From NCBI GenBank assembly GCA_021819105.1, contig JAKASK010000001.1, positions 128,448 to 192,447 on the forward strand: DNA of 64,000 nt, in the 5' to 3' direction. The DNA comes from an archaeon. Lineage in GTDB: Archaea > Thermoproteota > Nitrososphaeria > Nitrososphaerales > Gagatemarchaeaceae. Made by a program: the position numbers and the translations under genes. Shown piece after piece: positions 57,728 through 64,000 of this stretch; position 1 is the stretch's first letter, and every line of letters starts with the position of its first letter. The notes below the pieces were generated by a model that searched no databases, had not been told where the DNA came from, and saw only the letters and a list, made by a program, of their open reading frames with translations.

Positions 57728-58675
57728 ATGCGGCTAGGTTCCAGGAAGGGGGTGGCCTCTGTGGTCGGCACTGTCATATTCGTTGTCGTATTCATGCTCG
57801 CGCTCGGGACCCTCGAGTTCGTTTCCGAGCTCCAGGCCCAGGGCGCACACGCGGAGGTGGGGGCGGAGTCACTGGTCGCCGCCAAGGGGGCCGAAAGGCT
57901 CAGCTTCACCGGAGGGGGCGGGGGCATCCTGGTGGAGAACGGAGGCGGAGCTGGGGTCGACGTCAACCACCTGATCCTGATGTACCCCAACGGGACCGTA
58001 TACACCCCGGCAGTCTCCGCCGACGTTCCAGCCGGGGGAGGGGTGAGCCTCGCGTCGCTGGTCCCGTCGGGAGCCTGCCTGCCGGGGACGTCGACCTGCC
58101 AGGCGAGGTACGACTCCATAGTGAGCGGGGCCGCTCCCGGGGGGGCGGTGGGGGTGCTCAGCTCCCTCGGGAACACATTCTGGTACTATCCGGCCGAGGC
58201 CCCTTCGGGAGCTTCCCCGAGCTACTACCGCGCCCCTTCCGTCGAGTCGACGACGTCGACGGCCTATGTGGGGGTCCCTGGGCTCGGCTTCCAGGGGGCT
58301 CCCGGCGCCAGCTATCTCGTGCAGGTCTACGTCGGCTTCTGGCAGTCGGGGCCGACCTCCAACCCGGCGATGTTCGCCATCTCGGTGCCGCCGGGGGCGG
58401 CGTTCATGTTCTGCGGAGGCCTCTACTGGTCGAGCGCCGGGACGGGGAACCAGGCGCCCTACAACCTTTGCACCTCGTCCTCCGGGACCACCATCGGGCC
58501 CACGGAGAACTATGGGGGTTCATGCACTTCGGCTTACCTGGGGTGCGAGTTGGTCGGGACCGCCTTCGTAACCTTCGCCTCTGGGGGGACGTTCCAGCTG
58601 GAGTTCGAAGGGATGACTTCAGGGGCGGCCAACGTCTTCGCCGACTCCCTCGTCGTGGTCACCCCCCAGGGGTGA
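57728..58675 (+). CDS. Pilin-like protein 4, large
   Basis: The largest of the set, 315 residues, begins RKGVASVVGTVIFVVVFMLAL, a pilin-like leader and helix, followed by a long extracellular-looking domain rich in Gly, Ser and Tyr with several Cys (CLPGTSTC, FMFCGG, GSCTSAYLGC). Size suggests a tip adhesin or minor pilin. It ends the locus and overlaps the convergent methyltransferase gene by 17 nt. GGTGGGG upstream of the ATG may serve as Shine-Dalgarno. Confidence 0.75.
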   Translation: MRLGSRKGVASVVGTVIFVVVFMLALGTLEFVSELQAQGAHAEVGAESLVAAKGAERLSFTGGGGGILVENGGGAGVDVNHLILMYPNGTVYTPAVSADVPAGGGVSLASLVPSGACLPGTSTCQARYDSIVSGAAPGGAVGVLSSLGNTFWYYPAEAPSGASPSYYRAPSVESTTSTAYVGVPGLGFQGAPGASYLVQVYVGFWQSGPTSNPAMFAISVPPGAAFMFCGGLYWSSAGTGNQAPYNLCTSSSGTTIGPTENYGGSCTSAYLGCELVGTAFVTFASGGTFQLEFEGMTSGAANVFADSLVVVTPQG

Positions 58676-59453
58676 CGGGACCCTGGCGCTCCGGCCCCTT
58701 GACCCCGACCAAGGTCGGCATTCCCGTCAGGGCCCTCAGGAAGACCAGCCCCGGGGGATATCTTGCCGCTTCCCTGAACGCGCGCACTTCCACCCCTTCG
58801 TCGCGGAGCCAGGCCTTGTATTCGTCGAGGTTCCAGTCGTCGACTATCACGAGGCCGAGCTGGCCCCCGGGCCTCAGTACCCTCACCAGTTCGTGGACGG
58901 CCGCCCTCCGCGCCCCGGCGCCCTTCACGTGGTTGAGGACCGCCCGGGACAGGACCAGGTCGAAGGTCGAGTCAGTGAAGGGGAGGCGCCTGATGTCACC
59001 CTCCCTGACCTCCACCCTGTCGCCCACCCCCTCGATGGCGGCGTTCTCGAGCGCACGGCGGGGGGAGTTTCCCGACTCCAGGCGCCGGTCCCAGATGTCA
59101 ACCCCGGTGACCCTGGAGTCTGGCGCCGCCTTGGCCGACCCCACAAGAAGTAGCCCGGGGCCGCACCCCGCGTCCAGCACTCCGCGCACCCCCTGCCAGT
59201 CTATGTCGCGGAACAGCCTGTCCCGGTCGCGGAGCTTGCCACCCCTCGCGCCAAGGACATAGCTGGCGCCTCTGAGAAGGAAACGCGCTCCCGCCGCGGC
59301 TCCGACGGCGAGGACGACGGCCCTGAGCGCGAAGGGGGCAGGGGTATAGCCGTAGACGGCGGCAGCCAGGGCGACGGAGAGGGCTGCCTCAGAGAATGAG
59401 AGAGCGGCAAGGCTCGGTCTGTCTATGCCGTAGCGCGCCCGGCTGACCTTCAA
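58659..59453 (-). CDS. Class I SAM-dependent methyltransferase with N-terminal membrane helices
   Basis: The protein of about 264 residues has two N-terminal hydrophobic helices (about residues 15-35 and 40-60), then a Rossmann domain: VLDAGCGPGLLLVGSAK near residue 95 as motif I, VTGVDIWDRRL, and LPFTDSTFDLVLSRAVLNHV near 160 as motif IV. The substrate is not evident; membrane anchoring suggests a lipid or quinone-type acceptor, but that is inference. The TTG at 59453 is about 29 nt after a CTTTTAG element; a GTG at 59474 is too close to it. Confidence 0.82.
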   Translation of the reverse strand: MKVSRARYGIDRPSLAALSFSEAALSVALAAAVYGYTPAPFALRAVVLAVGAAAGARFLLRGASYVLGARGGKLRDRDRLFRDIDWQGVRGVLDAGCGPGLLLVGSAKAAPDSRVTGVDIWDRRLESGNSPRRALENAAIEGVGDRVEVREGDIRRLPFTDSTFDLVLSRAVLNHVKGAGARRAAVHELVRVLRPGGQLGLVIVDDWNLDEYKAWLRDEGVEVRAFREAARYPPGLVFLRALTGMPTLVGVKGPERQGPVTPGG

Positions 59454-59494
59454 CCGCAGTCGAGCGCTTCGCACCCCCTAAAAGCGTGCGACGC

Positions 59495-60925
59495 TCAGCT
59501 CAGGGCGCCCACTTCGACCCTGTCTTCGAAGAACCGCCTGGTGAGCCCGCTGGGAGGAGAGTCGAAGTGGTCGACGCTCACCACGACCGGGAGGTCCCTT
59601 ACGGCGTACCCGAGAAGGAGGCACATGCGCGGAGGGAGGGTCCTGACGATTGCCTTCACGGTGTCCGCGTCCGCCATGGAGGCCTGGGAGATGAGGTCCA
59701 GGTCCGAGTCGTTGCTGAAGTTGTAAAGGAAGATGTTGTCCACCTGGCGGTAGATCTTCTGGTCGATGGCGTCGGGCTGGTTGGTGATGAAGATGGTGAA
59801 GACCCCGAAGTGGCGCATCCTGGTGATCAGGTCCTCCCAGTAGGTGTCCCTTAGGTAGAGATGGGCCTCTTCTGCGAACAGGAAGACCGGAGGGATCTTG
59901 CGCCGCTCCAGCAGCTCCACGATCTTCGAGAGCATTAGCTCCACCACCATCTTCCTGTTGAGCGGGGATATCCCGCTGAGCGATACCACAAGGGCCCCCC
60001 CTGACCTGTTGAGGGTGAAGAAGTCCTGGAGGTCGAACTGCTGGTGGGGGGAGTCGGTGAACAGGCCGCATGACGCCAGGGTGTGATACCTGGCGAAGAG
60101 GGCGTCCCTGACAAACTCGTTGCACCGCCACATCTGTATCGCAGTCTCGAGGGAGGCCAGGGAGAGTTCGTCCCTGTTGTCCAGCTGCTCCCATATCTTG
60201 CCGAACTCCCTGAGGGAGGTCCCTGGCATGTCAAGGGAGTGGGACAGGAGGTTGGAGATCGGCCTGATGCCCACGGAGGAGAGGGAGAACTTCAGGTCCC
60301 TCCCCGGCCGGACGACCCTCACCTTTCTTGCCTGGTCCGACTCCGTGCCGTCCCGGCGCTGGCCGACGGTGCCGTACTCGTCGTTCAGGTCGAAGACGAT
60401 GGCATACGCCCTGTTCTCCAGGAGGCTGCGGAGGAGTATCTTCGAGAGGTGAGACTTGCCAGACTCCTTCTTACCGGTGATCACGGTGATCCTCCCGTCC
60501 AGGGCTTCGGCCGGGATGCCGAAGGGAGACTGGGCGTCCACGGTGCCGAGGCGGATGTTCCTTACCCCCAGAGGCTCGACGGCCCCCGCCAGCTCCTCTA
60601 TCATCAGCCTGGTCACGACCGAGCGCGTCCTCGAAGGCATCCAGTTCGCCCTTGGGGTGAGCCTCCCACCAGCGAGTGTCCCCCGGGCCTTGCAGAGGAG
60701 GATCCTCATGTCCCGGATGAGGGTGGATATGGTAGTGAGCTCGGTGGGGTCGGATGTGACCCCCGGCGCCGACGCCGAAAGCACCTCCTCCCTGGCGATC
60801 TCTTCCTCGATGCCTTCGACGTCGAGGTATCTTTCGTCGTAGACCTGCATGACCAGGCTACGCTGGGCCTCCGAAGCGACGAGGTAGTCCCCGACGCTCA
60901 CCGTCTCCCTCGGGGAGGCGATCAC
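59495..60925 (-). CDS. herA: HerA-like DNA translocase ATPase
   Basis: The 476-residue ATPase has an N-terminal beta-barrel-like region (residues about 8-130), Walker A VITGKKESGKSHLSKIL near 150, VFLFAEEAHLYLRDT near 348 as Walker B, and a FITNQPDAIDQKIYRQ sensor-type segment near 380. This is the HerA hexameric translocase that works with NurA in archaeal DNA end resection. NurA lies directly upstream. The frame is open for 13 codons beyond the GTG start (KILKKESDD), so a non-standard start is possible. Confidence 0.9.
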   Translation of the reverse strand: MIASPRETVSVGDYLVASEAQRSLVMQVYDERYLDVEGIEEEIAREEVLSASAPGVTSDPTELTTISTLIRDMRILLCKARGTLAGGRLTPRANWMPSRTRSVVTRLMIEELAGAVEPLGVRNIRLGTVDAQSPFGIPAEALDGRITVITGKKESGKSHLSKILLRSLLENRAYAIVFDLNDEYGTVGQRRDGTESDQARKVRVVRPGRDLKFSLSSVGIRPISNLLSHSLDMPGTSLREFGKIWEQLDNRDELSLASLETAIQMWRCNEFVRDALFARYHTLASCGLFTDSPHQQFDLQDFFTLNRSGGALVVSLSGISPLNRKMVVELMLSKIVELLERRKIPPVFLFAEEAHLYLRDTYWEDLITRMRHFGVFTIFITNQPDAIDQKIYRQVDNIFLYNFSNDSDLDLISQASMADADTVKAIVRTLPPRMCLLLGYAVRDLPVVVSVDHFDSPPSGLTRRFFEDRVEVGALS

Positions 60926-60962
60926 AAGGATGTCGTCCGATTCCTTCTTGAGTATCTTCAGG

Positions 60963-61967
60963 CTAGGCGCCTCCCCTGAAGCTCCCGAGGGCTATCTTCC
61001 TGAGCGGGAAGGTGTGAAGCTGCTTCACCCTGAAGCGCTTCGTCACGTATGCCTTCAGGGCCTGGTCGTCTGCCTTCGAGAAGATCGAGAGGTGGTGGGC
61101 CACCTTCAGGGAGTCAGGGTATCCCGAGGAGAACGCGTCGTTCCAGAGTATCCTCCCCAGGACGGTCTCCGCGGGTTCGGGGCCGGCGATGTCGAGCCTG
61201 AAGACCAGCCCGTCCGTTGTGAACTTTGCCAGCACCGTGCTGCAGCTCCCTCCGTCAAGCATGTGGTATGACGGCAGAGGGGCCCTCGAAAGGACTGCCA
61301 TGGCGTCCTCGGAAAGTATGAGATTGCTGGACTTTGAGAAACCCACCGTCGGCCTCCTCGCCCATCCTCCCCTCAGAGCCGAAGAACCGAGCTGCCCCAG
61401 CGGGTGCTTGAGCGACCCGTCGGCCATGACCACCATGTTCCCGTCTCCGGCTGAGAGTGCCTCGATCACCCTGCGCTCGACTGTGTTTCGTATGAACCTC
61501 TCGGCCACCGCGTGGTCGGAGAGGATGAGGTCCAGCTCGGACGACGGGAGCCGCGAGACGAGCCCGCTGAGCCCGGTAGAGTTGGCGTAGACGAGGATGG
61601 GACCGAACCTGTAGAAGCGCCTGAGGGCGCCCTCGAAGGAGACGCCGACCGCCGTACGGGCGGCGTAGAGCGCCCCCTTGGAAGTCTCCCCCACCAGGAC
61701 GCACGTCGAGTCGACGGACGCGATTGGTCGCCCTTCTTTGATAGGAATTATGCACCCAGGGACCAGGTTCGCGTCAGTCGCCTCGAAGTACGGGTAGAGC
61801 TCCCGGCCGTAGCTGCTGAAGATGAACGGCTTCCCGGAGAGCTCACTTTCTGCGCTCTCGGCCAGTTCTGCGAATGCCTCCTCGAACTCCCTCGTCAGGG
61901 AGTCGAGGACGGTGAGCTGTCCGTCCTGCAGCGGCGGGAGTGTTGTGATGGCCATCTTGCGCATCAT
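60963..61967 (-). CDS. nurA: NurA-domain 5'-3' nuclease
   Basis: The 334-residue protein has the metal motif ASVDSTCVL near residue 83, VVMADGSLKHPL near 180 with the second catalytic Asp, and SYHMLDGGSCS, fitting NurA nucleases. It precedes herA with a 37-nt gap in the typical nurA-herA pair; Mre11 and Rad50 genes, often beside them, are absent here. The promoter faces that of the winged-helix gene on the plus strand, and the TATA-like CTTATCTAC element around 61988 is 21-27 nt before the ATGATG. Confidence 0.85.
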   Translation of the reverse strand: MMRKMAITTLPPLQDGQLTVLDSLTREFEEAFAELAESAESELSGKPFIFSSYGRELYPYFEATDANLVPGCIIPIKEGRPIASVDSTCVLVGETSKGALYAARTAVGVSFEGALRRFYRFGPILVYANSTGLSGLVSRLPSSELDLILSDHAVAERFIRNTVERRVIEALSAGDGNMVVMADGSLKHPLGQLGSSALRGGWARRPTVGFSKSSNLILSEDAMAVLSRAPLPSYHMLDGGSCSTVLAKFTTDGLVFRLDIAGPEPAETVLGRILWNDAFSSGYPDSLKVAHHLSIFSKADDQALKAYVTKRFRVKQLHTFPLRKIALGSFRGGA

Positions 61968-61994
61968 GGACTATGCGACCTGGGTAGATAAGTA

Positions 61995-62013
61995 TTGCGC
62001 AACATATGCGCAA
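61995..62013. promoter_or_regulatory. Perfect 7-bp inverted repeat between nurA and the winged-helix gene
   Basis: TTGCGCA-ACATA-TGCGCAA is a perfect palindrome with a 5-base spacer. It sits just past the TATA-like elements of both divergent promoters and ends 2 nt before the ATG at 62015. A dimeric regulator binding here would cover the start site of the winged-helix gene and could act on both directions. Confidence 0.6.
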
Positions 62014-62014
62014 C

Positions 62015-62563
62015 ATGGCCAATCAGCTTAAAGGGGTGGAGCCGAGGGGAGAGGTGGTCGACGTGGCCGAGGTACAGCAGGTTCCTGCCCATCTCGCGAG
62101 TTCAAATACGGGCATCTTGGACAACAAGCGCAACAAGATAGAGTTGTCCGAAAGCGAAGCGCGCCCGACGGTTACGGTCAGGCTCAAGAGAGGAGCATGG
62201 GAGATCGAGATCAACACCCGGGAGGACAGGGTGCAGCAGGCGGTGGAAAGCGTGCTCGCCGGGATGGCCTCGAAGGAGCCGGTGCTCGTCGAGTCCCAGG
62301 AGGCCCGCCTAGACGACCGCAAGGGCGAGACAAGCAGGAGCGTGCTGACCACCATGTGGAAGGAAGGGTGGTTCGCCACCTCCAGGTCGCTTTCCGAAGT
62401 GCACGAAGAGATGAGCCGGAGGGGGTACCACTACGACAGGACCGCCGTGTCGCACACCCTTGTCGACCTGGTGAGGGAAGGTTCCCTTTTCAGGGACGGG
62501 AGCATGAGGAACTACAGGTACGTCCAGAAGTACCCATTCAAGGGGCAGGCCGGAACTTCTTAG
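62015..62563 (+). CDS. Winged-helix protein with N-terminal beta-hairpin domain (paralog 1)
   Basis: This protein of about 182 residues has an N-terminal segment of a type shared with its two neighbours: strands V-T-V-R-L-K-R-G-A-W-E-I-E-I then a helix RVQQAVESVLAGM (about residues 50-85). The C-terminal half holds a winged helix with RSLSEVHEEMSRRGYHYDRT and AVSHTLVDLV. Function is unknown; a DNA-binding regulator is likely. The ATG at 62015 follows the palindrome; an ATG at 62006 lies inside it. It faces nurA-herA. Confidence 0.7.
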   Translation: MANQLKGVEPRGEVVDVAEVQQVPAHLASSNTGILDNKRNKIELSESEARPTVTVRLKRGAWEIEINTREDRVQQAVESVLAGMASKEPVLVESQEARLDDRKGETSRSVLTTMWKEGWFATSRSLSEVHEEMSRRGYHYDRTAVSHTLVDLVREGSLFRDGSMRNYRYVQKYPFKGQAGTS

Positions 62564-63050
62564 ACAGCTGCTCGGCCAGCCTGCTCGTCCCTACCGTCGT
62601 TATCCTGTACTTGCCCCCCTGGTCCGAGTCGACCCGCTCCACGTTGGCGGACTTTGTCAGCTCGCTCAGCCTGGAGCTTATCGTCTTGGGGTAGAGCCCC
62701 GTGGCCGACTCGATGTCGCCTACCCCCATCGAGTCGGATGCCATCTTCCCGCTCTGGCTCGCGATCCTCGCGGCCACGAGCTGCAGCATGATCACGTCCC
62801 TGTCGCTCAGCTTCTTGTCCTGGGTCCAGACCCTGGGGCCCTCTGGTGTCACCCGCACATATTCCTTGAACATCTGGATCAGGTCGTTCAGGGAGTAGTT
62901 CACGCTGATGACCCTGGCCAGGTCCATGTTTGGGATGATCTTCGAGACGAATTCGTGGAGTGACCGCATCACCACTTCCGGCGGGCCCGAGAACTCCGTC
63001 CTGTCCTCGCCGTAGCTTACCTGCACCCTGAGCTCCCTCTCGCTGGACAT
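62538..63050 (-). CDS. Winged-helix protein with N-terminal beta-hairpin domain (paralog 2)
   Basis: This protein of about 170 residues begins ELRVQVSYGEDRTEFSGPPE followed by a helix MRSLHEFVSKI, the same strand-turn-strand-helix layout as in paralogs 1 and 3, then a linker and a winged helix with MGVGDIESATGLYPKTIS and SRLSELTKS. The ATG at 63050 is about 37 nt after a GATTTAAG element (about 63084-63092). Its end overlaps paralog 1 by 26 nt. The function is unknown; it is probably a regulator. Confidence 0.7.
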   Translation of the reverse strand: MSSERELRVQVSYGEDRTEFSGPPEVVMRSLHEFVSKIIPNMDLARVISVNYSLNDLIQMFKEYVRVTPEGPRVWTQDKKLSDRDVIMLQLVAARIASQSGKMASDSMGVGDIESATGLYPKTISSRLSELTKSANVERVDSDQGGKYRITTVGTSRLAEQLSKKFRPAP

Positions 63051-63129
63051 GGTTACGCCTGCTCGCACCCCGGTTCACGGTCGGCTTAAATCAGTATCGC
63101 GGGGGCGGCTGAAAACGCGACGGGGGCGC

Positions 63130-63627
63130 CTAGTCCTGCTGAGCCGGAGCCAGCTCGCCGAAGACGAAATCTCCGGCGGGCTGCGCCGCAGCGACCGCGG
63201 CCGCTGAGGTGTACACGTACTCCCCGTCCTCCGCCTTGAACCGCCTGAGCTTGGTGGTCTTCGCCAGCCTCAGCAGCGCCACCGCCACCGACTGCTTCGG
63301 GTAGTTCAGCCCGTAGGACTGTAGAGCCTCTCTCACGTCGGAAAGCTTGCGCTTCTCCCTACCCCAGGGCCCTGCGAAGAACTTCCCGATCACGTCGGCG
63401 AGGGAGTCCCCCTTCTCCAGGGCGGCGACGGGGAACTGCGTCGCGAGGCCCTGCGGCGGCGCCTCGGCCCCTTCCGACTGGTCCCGGGGCTCCGCTGGGG
63501 AATCTCTCCCTGCCCTTGGCAGCTTCGCGGCGACCTCCGGGATGAGGTCGATGGCCTCCCTTAGATGCTCGGGCTCGGCCTCGACTTCGGCCTCGACGCT
63601 TCCGAGCTTCACCCTGATCTTCGTCAA
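63130..63627 (-). CDS. Winged-helix protein with N-terminal beta-hairpin domain (paralog 3)
   Basis: This protein of about 165 residues begins TKIRVKLGSVEAEVEAEPE and a helix LREAIDLIPEVAAKL, matching the layout of the two neighbours, followed by a Pro/Glu-rich linker and a winged-helix-type segment KLSDVREALQSYGLNYPK. The TTG at 63627 lies about 34 nt after CTTTAAATT; the TTG at 63657 lies within that element and is excluded. The tail is Ala-rich. Confidence 0.65.
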   Translation of the reverse strand: MTKIRVKLGSVEAEVEAEPEHLREAIDLIPEVAAKLPRAGRDSPAEPRDQSEGAEAPPQGLATQFPVAALEKGDSLADVIGKFFAGPWGREKRKLSDVREALQSYGLNYPKQSVAVALLRLAKTTKLRRFKAEDGEYVYTSAAAVAAAQPAGDFVFGELAPAQQD

Positions 63628-63664
63628 TGGAAACGGCGCTGAGGCGGCCGGTGCCAATTTAAAG

Positions 63665-64000
63665 CTAAACGGGGAGACGGAAGTCTTCCTTCACCGTCGT
63701 GAGGACCACGTGGGAGTTAGTCCGCTCAATGAAAGGCATCCCCAGGAGCCCCTTCGTGAAGCGGCTGAGCTCCTCCCTGTCCCTGCACTTTGATATCACT
63801 ATGGCGTCTATCTCGCCCGTCACGTCGTAGACCGCGCACACCCCTGAAAGCTTCGCTATCTCCTTCTCCATCTCGAGCAGCTTCCCCTTTGAGACGTGTA
63901 TCTCGGTGACGACGGTCAGCTCGTAGCCCAGCCTCTGGAAGTCCACGATGGCCGTGAACCCCCTCAGGATCTGGCGCGCCCTCATCCTCTCGACCCTCAG
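63665..64000 (-). CDS. Lrp/AsnC-family transcription regulator (N-terminal part outside window)
   Basis: The frame continues to the window end. The first visible residues, LRVERMRARQILRGFTAIV, are the end of the helix-turn-helix and linker to the RAM domain. The rest is an intact ligand-binding domain (ELTVVTEIHVSKGKLLEME, CAVYDVTGEIDAIVISKCR). It is the last gene on this strand. Unlike the double-RAM protein at 28.2-28.7 kb, it probably has the usual DNA-binding domain. Confidence 0.85.
   Translation of the reverse strand: MRVERMRARQILRGFTAIVDFQRLGYELTVVTEIHVSKGKLLEMEKEIAKLSGVCAVYDVTGEIDAIVISKCRDREELSRFTKGLLGMPFIERTNSHVVLTTVKEDFRLPV

Noticed and set aside
1-64000. CRISPR arrays, insertion sequences, tRNA and rRNA genes
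   Set aside because: No regularly spaced repeats, transposase-like proteins with terminal repeats, or tRNA/rRNA signatures were seen on reading both strands; a covariance-model search would be the decisive test for small RNAs.

Overview
The window is about 64 kb of GC-rich, densely packed archaeal chromosome. Ribosomal proteins S25e and S26e, RNA polymerase subunit RpoK, Alba, an archaeal tRNA-splicing endonuclease, TrmI, an archaeal ATP-dependent DNA ligase, HerA-NurA and F420 biosynthesis genes point to the Thermoproteota/Thaumarchaeota side of the Archaea. S25e and S26e argue against a euryarchaeon. A Nitrososphaeria-like lineage is my inference; no ammonia-oxidation gene is present. Promoters are classical archaeal TATA boxes about 25-32 nt upstream of the start codon. 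Many genes therefore look leaderless, and TTG and GTG starts are very common. Tail-to-tail gene pairs often overlap by a few bases. I saw no tRNA, rRNA, CRISPR array or insertion sequence.

Layout. 1-7 kb: cyclophilin end, MetE-like methyltransferase, S26e and a complete BMP-type nucleoside ABC importer. 7-15 kb: two PfkB kinases, ProS, a cation exchanger, TrmI, an MBL hydrolase, the splicing endonuclease and a DUF47 protein. 15-24.7 kb: a secreted repeat protein, stomatin/NfeD, Upp, DNA ligase, S25e, RpoK, a dehydrogenase and Alba. 24.8-29 kb: a hydrolase remnant, then a Rieske protein, a winged-helix regulator with a membrane partner, and a double-RAM Lrp-like protein. The last three transcription units share an upstream DNA box at identical spacing. 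29-38 kb: LysA, thymidine kinase, nucleoside phosphorylase, ApgM, a GalT-like protein, PGI/PMI and a sugar-nucleotide operon. 38-41 kb: heme O synthase, TatA, TatC with a zinc ribbon, and AbrB. 41-45 kb: an Hsp20-like protein, a small metalloprotease and a double-permease ABC transporter. 45-49 kb: cofE-cofD-cofC-amidohydrolase. 48.8-51 kb: Mrp/NBP35 ATPase interrupted by an intein. 51-53 kb: RidA, a DNPH1-like protein, an AN1-like finger and an adenosine-specific kinase. 52.8-58.7 kb: a type IV pilus-like locus. 58.7-64 kb: a methyltransferase, HerA-NurA, three related winged-helix genes and a truncated Lrp regulator.

How the genes fit together. The nucleoside importer, adjacent PfkB kinase, uridine phosphorylase, thymidine kinase, Upp, adenosine-specific kinase and DNPH1-like hydrolase form a nucleoside-salvage theme. 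The Rieske protein has a twin-arginine signal, and TatA, TatC and heme O synthase nearby suit an exported respiratory chain. PGI/PMI, a GalT-like protein and two nucleotidyltransferase-type genes serve sugar-nucleotide synthesis. The strongest candidates for new biology are the Mrp intein with dead-looking endonuclease motifs, the shared box controlling Rieske and two regulators, the palindromic operator between nurA-herA and a winged-helix gene that belongs to a local paralog trio, and the TatC-zinc-ribbon fusion.
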